In this document: piece by piece, positions 15,337-23,856 of the stretch | Layout: every line of letters starts with the position of its first letter | Position numbering within the stretch: the stretch's first letter is position 1 | DNA from: DAISKN01 sp963716925 | GTDB lineage: Bacteria; Acidobacteriota; Vicinamibacteria; Marinacidobacterales; SMYC01 | DNA: 64,000 nt | Direction: 5' to 3' | Assembly (NCBI GenBank): GCA_963716925.1 | Contig: CAVQUX010000015.1 | Span: 62,001 to 126,000 of the forward strand | Program-made: the position numbers and the translations under genes | The notes under the pieces: generated by a model | The model's input: the letters and a program-made list of their open reading frames with translations, nothing else | The model's database searches: none | What the model was told of the DNA's origin: nothing

Positions 15337-15432
15337 TCCCCGGATAGGAGCCCGCCTTCGCCGATTGGCTTCGTCGGGGCTCCGGGCCCCTTCGCACCTG
15401 CCTATGTCCTACGTTCGTTCCGGGAGGGCATC

Positions 15433-15810
15433 ATGACTCGAAGAACTCTTGGGCACTTCATTCTTCTTGCCATCTCGATTGGGCCGGCCTCGGTCGTAGC
15501 CGCTCAGAAGGAGTATCCGACGATCCCCTACAAGGATGCCGGAGGCTATGTCGACACCATCGTCTGGGTCGAAGGCACGGTGCTCAAGACCGAAAGCACT
15601 CCCGAGGGCGTCTATCTCGTGTTCAGCGCCAATGAGAAGTTCGTTCGCGTGATGATCCCCAAGGCGAACGTCGACGCTTTCGGGGGCATCCAGCACAAGT
15701 ACACCGGGAAGAAGATCAAGGCCGTGGGAAAAGTCGCGAAGTACGGCTACAAGCTCATCGTCGGTGTGAACGAGCCCAAGCGGATCAAGATCGTCGATAC
15801 GGGGACCTGA
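15433..15810 (+). CDS. Small secreted protein, OB-fold-like
   Basis: A 125-residue protein with a signal peptide (residues 1-24, ending SVVAA) and an all-beta-looking mature domain. The pattern VDTIVWVEGTVLKTEST, YLVFSANEKFVRVMIPK and GKKIKAVGKVAKYGYKLIVGV resembles small tRNA_anti-like/OB-fold domains found in exported proteins, which test for binding of ligands or nucleic acids. That resemblance is from pattern only; function is unknown. GGGAGG precedes the ATG by 5 nt. Confidence 0.6.
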   Translation: MTRRTLGHFILLAISIGPASVVAAQKEYPTIPYKDAGGYVDTIVWVEGTVLKTESTPEGVYLVFSANEKFVRVMIPKANVDAFGGIQHKYTGKKIKAVGKVAKYGYKLIVGVNEPKRIKIVDTGT

Positions 15811-15905
15811 ATTTCGTTCCAAATCGCGGTTGCAATCGCCGGGCTCTTGCCATCGGAGCGGCTTTTCTCTAGTTTAGGAGGCTCAGGAGGAGGCAAGAGA
15901 GCCCT

Positions 15906-18458
15906 TTGGGCCAACCGAAGAAGACGCGGGCGCGGAAGTCCGAGAAGACATCAGCAGGCGATAGCGGTAAAGAACGAGGCGAAGCTTCCTCTTCGAAACG
16001 CGGAAAGCGGGCACGGGCAGCCAGTGAGAACGCCCGCCAAGGGCGTCTTTCCTTCGATGGCGTCCTCCCCCCGGGAGGTGCAGGTGCGATTCCGGGGCCG
16101 AGCGGCGACGGCGTCTCGGTGGAGCTCCATGAGGCGGCGCAGACCCGATACCTGAGCTACGCCCTTTCGGTCATCACCTCGCGCGCTCTCCCCGACGTCC
16201 GCGACGGCCTGAAGCCCGTGCAGCGGCGAATCCTCTACACGATGTGGCAGCAGAACCTCACCGCGGACGCGAAGCACCGCAAATGCGCGAACGTGGTGGG
16301 TGAAGTCATGGGGCGGTACCACCCGCACGGCGACGCTGCGATCTACGACGCCCTCGTACGTCTGGCGCAGCCGTTCACCACGAGGCTTCCCCTGATCGAG
16401 GGCTCGGGGAATTTCGGCTCTCTCGACGGCGACTCCGCCGCGGCGATGCGCTACACCGAATGCCGTCTCTCGCGTCCGTGCGACGAGATCCTGGGCGAGA
16501 TCGACAAGCGTACGGTGCACTTCCGGCCCAACTACGACGGCAGGATGTCCGAGCCCGTCGTTCTTCCCACGAGGATTCCGAACCTCCTGGTGAACGGCGC
16601 TACCGGAATCGCCGTGGGGATGGCTACCAATATCCCGCCCCACAACCTCGACGAAGTGATGGTAGCGCTTCTCAAGATGCTCGACGCCCAGCTCCAGGAC
16701 AAGGAGCTCTCCACCCGGCAGCTCTGCCGATGGATCAAGGGGCCGGACTTCCCGACCGGCGGGCAGATTCTGAACGATTCCGAGGAGCTGAAGAAGTTCT
16801 ACGAAGAGGGGAGCGGCACCATCCGGGTCCGCGCCACGATCGAGAGCGGCGAGACCAAGCGCGGCACCCGGTACCTCTACGTCACCTCGATCCCCTACAT
16901 GGTGAACAAGGCGCTGCTGGTGCAGCGCATCGCAGAGATCGTGATCTCCCGGAAGATGCCGCTTTTGGTCGACGTCAAGGACGTGTCGACCGACGACGTC
17001 CGCATCGAGCTCGCGATCAAGGCCGACGCCGGCGACGAGGGAGTTCAGAAAGTTCTCGCCTATCTCTACAAGAACACTCCGCTCCAGTCGAACTTCAGCA
17101 TGAACCTCACCTGTCTCGTGCCCACGGAGAACCCCGAGACCGGGAGCCCCGAGAGGCTCGAGCTCTCCGAGATCCTGTGGCACTTCCTCCACTTCCGCAT
17201 GGACGTCGTCGTCCGGCGCCTCGAGGACGAGCTCGACAAGGTGGGAAAGCGCATCCACATCCTCGAGGGGCTCGAGGCGGTATTCGACGCTCTCGACCAG
17301 ATTCTGAAGATCGTTCGCGCCTCCGACGGAAAGCAGGACGCGGCGAAGAAGATCATGGCGCGGTTCCCGCTGGACGAGGAGCAGACCGACGCCATCCTCG
17401 AGCTCAAGCTGTACCGCCTCGCGAAGCTCGAGATCCTGGTCGTGCGCAAGGAGCTCGAGGAGCGCCGCAAGCGCGCGACCGAGATCCGGAAGCTCCTGAA
17501 GAACGAGGAATCCAGGTGGAAGCTGGTCCGCGAGGAGCTGGTCGAGATCCAGAAGAACTACGGGGAGAAGGACCCCAGGCGGACGCTCATCGAGGCGGTA
17601 AAGGACGAGCCCGAGTTCACCGCCGACGACTTCATCGTGGCCGAAGACAACCACGTCCTGGTCACGACCGACGGGTGGGTGAAGAGGCAGCGCGAGATCC
17701 GCGACCCCGGCAAGACGCGGCTCCGCGAGGGCGACTCGGTCCTCGCCTGCTTCGCCGGCTCGACGCGCGCGACCGCCGTTTTCTTTTCGAGCTTCGGCTC
17801 CGCCTATACCTCGCGGGTCATCGACCTTCCCGCGACCACCGGGCACGGCGTCCCCATCCAGACGCTCTTCAAGCTCCGCGACGGCGAGAAGATCGTGAGC
17901 GCCCTCAGCCTGGATCCCCGCATCATTGGAAACATCTCCGTGAATGAAAAGCGGCCTGACCTCGCTCCCGACATCCATGCCCTCGCGGTCTCGACCGACG
18001 GCTACGCCTTCCGCTTCGGTCTTCAGGGCTTCGTCGAGCCGAGCACCCGCAACGGCAGACGCTTCGCGCGTCTTCGCGCTGGCGCCGAAGTGTCCGGAGT
18101 AGTTCCCGTCGGCGGAGACGAAATCGTCATCGCGGCGACGGAACAGGCCCGGGTGCTGCTGTGCAGGGCGGAAGAGATCAACTACCTCGAGGGGACGGGG
18201 CGAGGGACCATCCTCATCAAGCTCGGCAAGGGCGATCGGGTTCTCGGTTTCACCGCCGCCGGCAAGAAGGACGCGGCGCTCACGGTCACGACGAACCGCG
18301 GTGCTTCGAAGAACATCAGCGCCTCGAGCTACGGTATCACTTCGCGGGCCGGGCGCGGTCGCGAGCTCCTGAAGAACGGAACGCTGACGGGCATCGTCAG
18401 GCCGGAAGTGGAAGCCCCCCCGCTGTTCGAAGGCCAAGAAGTCGAGGTGGCCGAGTAA
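15906..18458 (+). CDS. parC: Type IIA topoisomerase subunit A (ParC-type)
   Basis: An 850-residue DNA-cleaving subunit. The breakage-reunion domain carries LSYALSVITSRALPDVRDGLKPVQRRIL, the GRYHPHGD motif and the catalytic tyrosine Y183 in AAMRYTECRL. A beta-pinwheel-like C-terminal domain follows, but no QRRGGKG-type GyrA box is visible, which with the ParE-like partner favours topoisomerase IV over gyrase. The first about 70 residues are a Lys/Arg/Ser-rich tail absent from most ParC proteins; the TTG start at 15906 is supported by GGAGGAGG 12 nt upstream, but an internal GTG near 16117 cannot be excluded. It is followed by hairpin repeats and parE. Confidence 0.88.
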   Translation: MGQPKKTRARKSEKTSAGDSGKERGEASSSKRGKRARAASENARQGRLSFDGVLPPGGAGAIPGPSGDGVSVELHEAAQTRYLSYALSVITSRALPDVRDGLKPVQRRILYTMWQQNLTADAKHRKCANVVGEVMGRYHPHGDAAIYDALVRLAQPFTTRLPLIEGSGNFGSLDGDSAAAMRYTECRLSRPCDEILGEIDKRTVHFRPNYDGRMSEPVVLPTRIPNLLVNGATGIAVGMATNIPPHNLDEVMVALLKMLDAQLQDKELSTRQLCRWIKGPDFPTGGQILNDSEELKKFYEEGSGTIRVRATIESGETKRGTRYLYVTSIPYMVNKALLVQRIAEIVISRKMPLLVDVKDVSTDDVRIELAIKADAGDEGVQKVLAYLYKNTPLQSNFSMNLTCLVPTENPETGSPERLELSEILWHFLHFRMDVVVRRLEDELDKVGKRIHILEGLEAVFDALDQILKIVRASDGKQDAAKKIMARFPLDEEQTDAILELKLYRLAKLEILVVRKELEERRKRATEIRKLLKNEESRWKLVREELVEIQKNYGEKDPRRTLIEAVKDEPEFTADDFIVAEDNHVLVTTDGWVKRQREIRDPGKTRLREGDSVLACFAGSTRATAVFFSSFGSAYTSRVIDLPATTGHGVPIQTLFKLRDGEKIVSALSLDPRIIGNISVNEKRPDLAPDIHALAVSTDGYAFRFGLQGFVEPSTRNGRRFARLRAGAEVSGVVPVGGDEIVIAATEQARVLLCRAEEINYLEGTGRGTILIKLGKGDRVLGFTAAGKKDAALTVTTNRGASKNISASSYGITSRAGRGRELLKNGTLTGIVRPEVEAPPLFEGQEVEVAE

Positions 18459-18459
18459 T

Positions 18460-18526
18460 GGGGCCCGGAGGGCCTCCTCCTCCCCGCGCGAGGAGCGCGG
18501 GGAGCGAGCCGCGCGAAGAGCGCGGC
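18460..18526 (+). repeat. GC-rich hairpin repeat between parC and parE
   Basis: Starting 2 nt after the parC stop, 18460-18485 is the reverse complement of the module at 4399-4423. Two hairpins follow: 18482-18489 with 18495-18502 (8 bp) and 18508-18514 with 18520-18526 (7 bp). There is no T-run, so this may attenuate or process the transcript rather than end it before parE. Confidence 0.45.
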
Positions 18527-18537
18527 GAGCACTAAGA

Positions 18538-20451
18538 ATGTCCACCTATACCGCGAAGGACATCACCGTTCTCCAGGGGCTCGAGCCCGTGCGCAAGCGC
18601 CCCGGTATGTACATCGGGGGTGTCAACGCTCAGGGACTCCATCACCTCGTCTGGGAGATCCTCGACAACAGCGTCGACGAGGCGATGAACGGCTACGCCA
18701 CGTCGATCCAGGTGACGCTGCACGAGGAGCATTCCTCCATCACCGTTGTCGATGACGGCCGCGGAATTCCCGTGGACAAGCACCCGAAGGTGAAAAAGTC
18801 GGCGCTCGAGGTGATCCTTACCACCCTTCACGCCGGAGGGAAGTTCGAGGGTCAGAACTACAAGACCGCGGGAGGTCTTCACGGCGTCGGGGCCTCGGTG
18901 GTGAACGCTCTCTCCTCCCACCTGGTCGCGACGGTCAAGCGGGACGGCCACGTCTACCAGATGGAGTTCAAGCAGGGACGGCCGGTCACGAAGCTCAAGA
19001 CCATCGGCCGCGGGCGGGGCTCGGGCACGACCATCACATTCCATCCCGACCCCAAGATTTTTCCCAAGACCAAATTCCAGCCGGAGATCATTCGAGAGCG
19101 TCTCGAGACCGCGAGCTATCTGCACCAGGGTCTTCGCATCGCTTTTCACGACGAGGCCACGGACGAGAAAGTCGTTTTTCAACAGAACGAGGGACTGACT
19201 GCCTACCTGAAGAAAATCATGGCGGAGCAGAAGGCGAAGCCCGCCCACGAGCTTCCCTTCGTCCTGAAGCGCGATGGAGACGGGCGGGACTCGACGCGTC
19301 TCGAGATCGTGATGCAGTGGACGGAGTCGACGGACGAGCTCGTGCGGAGCTACGTGAACGGGATCCCCACTGCCTCCGGCGGCTCCCACGAGAACGGCTT
19401 TCGCTCGGGTGTGGGAAAGGCGCTCCGCAACTACATCGAGACCCACAAGCTGACCCCGAAAGGGGTCACCATCTCGTCGGAGGACCTGCGCGAGGGGCTG
19501 ACCGCCGTCCTCAGCACCTTCATCACCGATCCGCAATTTCAGGGACAGACGAAGGATCGGCTCAACAATCCCGAGCTGCAGCAGACGGTCGACGCCGCCG
19601 TCCGGCCGGCGCTCGAGCTCTGGCTCAACCAGAATCGCTCGACCGCCGACTCGATCGTGGCCCGGATCATCCTCGCGTCCCGGGCGAGGGAAGCCTCTCG
19701 GGCGGCGTCCGCGGCGATCGTGCGCAAGACCGCGACCAAGGGACGCATGATGCTCCCGGGAAAGCTGTCGGACTGCACCAGCTCCCGCTCGAGCGAGACG
19801 GAGCTCTTCATCGTGGAAGGGGACTCCGCCGGCGGCTCGGCGAAACAGGGCCGTGACCGCGAGCGCCAGGCGGTCCTGCCGCTGCGCGGCAAGGTCCTCA
19901 ACACCGAGCAGGCGTCGCTCGCGAAGGTGCTGGAGAACAAGGAGCTCGTGGACCTCGTCCAGGCCCTCGGTTGCGGCCTGGGGAAGAGCTTCGAGCTCGA
20001 CCGGCTGCGCTACCAGAGAGTCATCCTTCTTGCCGATGCCGACGCCGACGGCCATCACATCACGACGCTGCTCCTCACGTTCATCTACCGTCACATGCCC
20101 GAGCTCATCCGCGCCGGCCGGGTGTACATCGCCCAGCCGCCCCTCTACCGGATCGACGTCGGTAAGGAGACGTTCTGGGCGGCGGACGACCTCCACAAGG
20201 AGAGAATCCTCGCGAAGCAGGCGAAGAACGGGAAGGCGGATATCACGCGGTTCAAGGGACTCGGGGAGATGATGCCCAAGGTTCTCTGGGACACGACCCT
20301 CAATCCCAAGACCCGCCGGCTGCAGCGGGTTACGATCGACAACGCCCTGAAGACGGATCGGGTCATCTCGGATCTCATGGGAAAGGATCCCGAGCCGCGA
20401 TTCAACCTCATCAAAGAGCACGCGCCGGAAGTCGAACAGCTGGATATTTGA
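18538..20451 (+). CDS. parE: Type IIA topoisomerase ATPase subunit (ParE-type)
   Basis: A 637-residue subunit of standard length. The GHKL ATPase motifs are EILDNSVDEAMNGYA, VDDGRGIPV and the ATP lid KTAGGLHGVGASVVNAL. The TOPRIM domain has EGDSAGGSAKQGRDR and the acidic DADADGHH metal site. VYIAQPPLYRIDVGKE is closer to ParE than GyrB. With ParC it would decatenate daughter chromosomes. The ATG at 18538 lies 79 nt after parC across a hairpin repeat, and the AsmA-like gene overlaps its stop by 4 nt. Confidence 0.9.
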   Translation: MSTYTAKDITVLQGLEPVRKRPGMYIGGVNAQGLHHLVWEILDNSVDEAMNGYATSIQVTLHEEHSSITVVDDGRGIPVDKHPKVKKSALEVILTTLHAGGKFEGQNYKTAGGLHGVGASVVNALSSHLVATVKRDGHVYQMEFKQGRPVTKLKTIGRGRGSGTTITFHPDPKIFPKTKFQPEIIRERLETASYLHQGLRIAFHDEATDEKVVFQQNEGLTAYLKKIMAEQKAKPAHELPFVLKRDGDGRDSTRLEIVMQWTESTDELVRSYVNGIPTASGGSHENGFRSGVGKALRNYIETHKLTPKGVTISSEDLREGLTAVLSTFITDPQFQGQTKDRLNNPELQQTVDAAVRPALELWLNQNRSTADSIVARIILASRAREASRAASAAIVRKTATKGRMMLPGKLSDCTSSRSSETELFIVEGDSAGGSAKQGRDRERQAVLPLRGKVLNTEQASLAKVLENKELVDLVQALGCGLGKSFELDRLRYQRVILLADADADGHHITTLLLTFIYRHMPELIRAGRVYIAQPPLYRIDVGKETFWAADDLHKERILAKQAKNGKADITRFKGLGEMMPKVLWDTTLNPKTRRLQRVTIDNALKTDRVISDLMGKDPEPRFNLIKEHAPEVEQLDI

Positions 20452-21536
20452 GCGCGAGAAAAGCTCTTCTTGCCGCCCTCGCTTCACTCCTGACCCTCGC
20501 GGCTCTCGCGCTCGTCATTCCCGTCGACGCTCCCGGACTCGCGCAGGAGATCGAGAAACGCGCCCGGTCGGCGACGGGGATCCCCCTCGAAGTCTCCCGG
20601 GCGCGGCTTCGCCTGCTTGGCGGGCTGGTGCTCGAGGAGGTGAGCGCGTCGGCGAGCTTCGTCGCCGGAAGCTATCGGATTCACGTTCCCCGCGTGGTTC
20701 TCGAGAACCGGCCGCTCCGTCTTCTGAGAGGACGACTGGAGTTGACGGGGGTCCGGCTCGAGCGGCCCACGGTACAGCTCGACCTCGCTCGACCTGCCGC
20801 GGCACTCGCCAGGATCCGGAACGCGATGGTTCTCGAGACGGTCGACGCGGGGAAGCCCTGGCTCGAGGTCGAAGCGTCGCTCGAGGACGTCGAAATCGAG
20901 GGCGGCAATCTCATCGTCTTCGATCACCTCTCGGTCGGCGGGCTCGGGATGACGCTCACGAGCCTCGCCTATGACCGGCGGGCGCTCACGCCGCTTCACG
21001 CCCTCCGGTCCGAGGGGAGCGTGGCCATTCGGGAGATGGTTCTCGAACGCACCAGGCTCGCGGACGTCGCGGGAAGAATCACCACCGAGAACGGGCGCTT
21101 CCGGCTCGAGAGCCTCAGCTTCGCGACCGGTCGCGGTGAGCTCTCGGGCGAGCTCGGTCTCGACTTCAACTCGTTTCCGTTCCGCTACGAGGCTTCGCTT
21201 CTCGGACCCTCGTTCGAGCTGGAAGGCCTCGGGCGCGGAACGCTGCGGCTCGAAGCGGAAGGCTTCGGAACCCGGGGGCGGGACCTGAGAGGGAAGGGCA
21301 CTTTCGCTCTCGAGCGCGGGCGGCTTCCCGACGCTCCCTGGGTTCGGGAAATCGACCCGGCTCTCGCCGGCGCGGAGCATGCCCCGGTCGAGATCGCATT
21401 CGAGGTGCGGGACGAGCGCGTCCACTTCGAGAGGCTCGAGCTCGAGGCAGGGGACGAAATCCTCTCGATCGAGGGGTCCGTCGGGTTCGACGGTTCCAGA
21501 GACCTTCGGGCAACGGCCAGTCGCAGCCGGGAGTGA
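20448..21536 (+). CDS. AsmA/TamB-like envelope protein
   Basis: A 362-residue protein with one N-terminal membrane anchor (about 8-25) and a long beta-rich periplasmic part. The early segment IPVDAPGLAQEIEKRARSATGIPLEVSRARLRLLGGLVLEEV is the AsmA N-terminal pattern (tail-anchor, then helical segment, then strand repeats). AsmA-like proteins bridge the membranes and are linked to phospholipid transport. It is shorter than AsmA/TamB of E. coli and ends without an obvious C-terminal domain. The TTG start overlaps parE's stop, but a functional link to topoisomerase is unlikely. Confidence 0.7.
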   Translation: MSARKALLAALASLLTLAALALVIPVDAPGLAQEIEKRARSATGIPLEVSRARLRLLGGLVLEEVSASASFVAGSYRIHVPRVVLENRPLRLLRGRLELTGVRLERPTVQLDLARPAAALARIRNAMVLETVDAGKPWLEVEASLEDVEIEGGNLIVFDHLSVGGLGMTLTSLAYDRRALTPLHALRSEGSVAIREMVLERTRLADVAGRITTENGRFRLESLSFATGRGELSGELGLDFNSFPFRYEASLLGPSFELEGLGRGTLRLEAEGFGTRGRDLRGKGTFALERGRLPDAPWVREIDPALAGAEHAPVEIAFEVRDERVHFERLELEAGDEILSIEGSVGFDGSRDLRATASRSRE

Positions 21537-21568
21537 GAAGAGGCGTGACCGAATCGTCATGAAGACTC

Positions 21569-23734
21569 CTACTTCACGGTGAAGTCCGAGCCGGCGGGCA
21601 GCGGATTGGGCCACTCGGCCACTTCACATACCGCCTTGCCCAGGAACTGGGACAGCTTGTTGTACTCGCTCACGTCGTGGTCCTTGGGGTCGAGGGATTG
21701 CGCGAAGAGTGCGACCACGTCCACGCCCGTGGGCAGCGTGCAGGACGTCGGACTGCTGAGGACGAGATTCGAGGCGCTCGTCTGATCCCAGGCGCCGACG
21801 AGGGCCGGGACGGTGAAGGTCCGGTCGCCCGAAGGCATCTGCCACGCGAGGGTGTAGGTGCCGGGCAGAAGGCCCCCGTGAGAGGCGTTGCCGGCGCCGT
21901 TCTCGCGCGGCGTCCCAATCTCGCCGTAGTCGCCGGGAGCCAGGCGAAAGTGCCGCATGAACTTCAGCAGACCCGGGGCCGTGGCCACGAGGCCTCCGTG
22001 CGCCTCCATCGTCTGCATCGAGAAGCCGCCGTACGGCGCGGGAACTGCGCCCGGTGGCCCGAAGTACATGTTTCCGTCGGGGGCGATTCCGAAGGCGTCG
22101 CCGACGTTGAGGTAGCTGATCTCGCTCCCGTCGTCGTCGAGGTGGCGGTAGTACGGCTCGTCCGACGTGATGTGGTCGGGGTTCTCCGAAGAGAAACTGC
22201 CGGTTCCGCCGGCACGGATCCCGCTCACGCCGTGGCCTTCGAGGAACGACTCGATGATGTCGATGTAGGGCCCCCAGCCGTAGCGGCGATTGACTCCGTT
22301 GCCGGGAGACCATTGCTCGCCGTGGAGTCCTTCGAGGACGCGGCCCAGCAGCGTGTAGCCGAAGTTCGAGTACTCGCTCCGTGTGCCGGGGCTGAACGCC
22401 AGGCACAGACCGGCCATGTACTGCACCAGCGCTTTCGGACGCAGGGGGCCTTCGAAGTCGAATCCCGCGGCCAGCTCCAGGTCGTGGATCATCATCGCGG
22501 GCTTGAAATTCGGATCTCCCGTCGTCGCGAGGTAGCTCGTGTCCGATAGGGCGGGCGGAGGGGCGAAGCCGCCGGACCAGCGCGGCGAGGGACTGAGGGA
22601 TCGGTCGAAGCCGCCCTCGTGGGCCAGCAGGTGCTGGATGGTGATGTCCTCCCAGCGCGAGTCGGGCATGGAACCCTCCTGCCACTCCAGACAATTCTGA
22701 TACGCGTTGTTGACGTCGGCCTCGACGTAGTACGGCTCTGCGTCCGGGGTATAGGGGAAGTGGAGCTCCGCGAGGCTGGTCTGGGCATCGCCCAGGCTGG
22801 CGTCGATCCAGGGGAGGGCGGGCTCGCCGGTGTCGAGCTGCTGTTCCTCGAGGGCCTCGCGCACCGCGGCCGCGGTGATGGGCTTGGTGACGCTCGCGAG
22901 GCGCATGGGGGTCGACGGGCTTACCAGCCCCACGCCGCCTTCGTCGTGAATGAACGGGTCGGCGTCGGCGCCCTTGTCCATATAGCCGTACCCGCGGCTC
23001 AGGACAATCTGTCCATCCTTCGCGACGGCCAGCACCCCCGCGCGAATCCCTCGCCCCTTCATGTAGTCGATCATGGCCTGGTCGAACGAAACGAGCTCTC
23101 CCACGGGGATGCCGGTCACCGCGAGCGATTTGGGTGGGGTGAGCGTCAGATCGAACTCGCGCTGAGCGTGGCGGCCGACATCGGTGACTCTCACTTTCAC
23201 GATCTCGAGCCGCGGGACATCCGTCGGAGCCTGGTAGATCCGCCGAGTCCCGCGCGCATTGCCGCCCGAGAGCGCGCCCCGCTGCGAGACGAGCTCCCAC
23301 TCGTAGGGGCCGCGTCCGCCGCGAGCCCGGAGGCGGAGTTTCTTGCCGGCTTCGACCGACCGCGTGGCGCCGTCGATCCGGATGTCCGGCCCGCCGCAAT
23401 CCTCTCCCTTCCGACCGGCGTCGCAGCGGCATGCGATTCCGCCGAAAGGGTCGAGGTAGGGAGCTCCCTTGTCGAAGCAGACGTCGCGGCGCGCACCGGC
23501 GCCGAGAGCGCATTTCCCGCCGGCGGCGCGCTCGAAACCGACCGCGCACAGCTCGCACGAGACGCCCGAGTATTCGGCTTCGCAGACGCACTGGCTGAGG
23601 CCGTCGATGAGAGCGCGATGCCCCGCGTTCGAACAGGAGGTGTCGAGAGCGGCGGCCGAGCCGTAGGAGGCCGTGCCCGCGAGCCCTGCCAGAAGCATCG
23701 CGATTGGGGCGCATTTGTTTCGTTTCGTCTTCAT
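21569..23734 (-). CDS. Secreted serine beta-lactamase-like hydrolase with EGF-like head
   Basis: A 721-residue exported protein. After a signal peptide (1-29), residues 34-113 hold ten cysteines in EGF/laminin-EGF-like spacing (C34, C49, C51, C60, C63, C75, C86, C102, C104, C113). Residues about 115-205 look like a beta-sandwich linker. From about 215 a class C beta-lactamase/penicillin-binding-like domain carries S281-V-T-K284, Y455-S-N457 and, in place of KTG, H579-G-G. This set is typical of esterase or peptidase members rather than true beta-lactamases. The fold carries long insertions (300-420, 470-570). It ends 33 nt from the AsmA-like gene on the other strand. Confidence 0.75.
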   Translation of the reverse strand: MKTKRNKCAPIAMLLAGLAGTASYGSAAALDTSCSNAGHRALIDGLSQCVCEAEYSGVSCELCAVGFERAAGGKCALGAGARRDVCFDKGAPYLDPFGGIACRCDAGRKGEDCGGPDIRIDGATRSVEAGKKLRLRARGGRGPYEWELVSQRGALSGGNARGTRRIYQAPTDVPRLEIVKVRVTDVGRHAQREFDLTLTPPKSLAVTGIPVGELVSFDQAMIDYMKGRGIRAGVLAVAKDGQIVLSRGYGYMDKGADADPFIHDEGGVGLVSPSTPMRLASVTKPITAAAVREALEEQQLDTGEPALPWIDASLGDAQTSLAELHFPYTPDAEPYYVEADVNNAYQNCLEWQEGSMPDSRWEDITIQHLLAHEGGFDRSLSPSPRWSGGFAPPPALSDTSYLATTGDPNFKPAMMIHDLELAAGFDFEGPLRPKALVQYMAGLCLAFSPGTRSEYSNFGYTLLGRVLEGLHGEQWSPGNGVNRRYGWGPYIDIIESFLEGHGVSGIRAGGTGSFSSENPDHITSDEPYYRHLDDDGSEISYLNVGDAFGIAPDGNMYFGPPGAVPAPYGGFSMQTMEAHGGLVATAPGLLKFMRHFRLAPGDYGEIGTPRENGAGNASHGGLLPGTYTLAWQMPSGDRTFTVPALVGAWDQTSASNLVLSSPTSCTLPTGVDVVALFAQSLDPKDHDVSEYNKLSQFLGKAVCEVAEWPNPLPAGSDFTVK

Positions 23735-23856
23735 GGGACCCTTCCTTCGGCCCTTCCGCAGGAGTGCGGTTCGGGGCTCGGAAGGAGGAACGAACGGCGG
23801 AGCGCTTTTCCCTCACTGTTCGAAACGGTTAGCATGGAGCCGAGGTAGGACCCCCG

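Noticed and set aside
15184..15432. Possible tRNA or small RNA gene
   Set aside because: No cloverleaf arms or T-loop consensus could be drawn; only a TTGACA box and repeat-like GC palindrome are present.
15906..18458. Assignment as GyrA
   Set aside because: No GyrA-box is visible and the neighbouring subunit has ParE-type YIAQPPLYRIDVGKE; gyrase remains possible but less likely.
15951..20487. Long minus-strand open frames opposite parC and parE
   Set aside because: They mirror two well-supported genes and show repetitive L/V/E/R composition with no motif; they are shadows.
21624..23848. Second open frames, on both strands, across the serine hydrolase gene
   Set aside because: The frame with SxxK, YSN and the Cys-rich head is clearly the coding one; the others are Arg- or Ala/Gly-rich translations without motifs.
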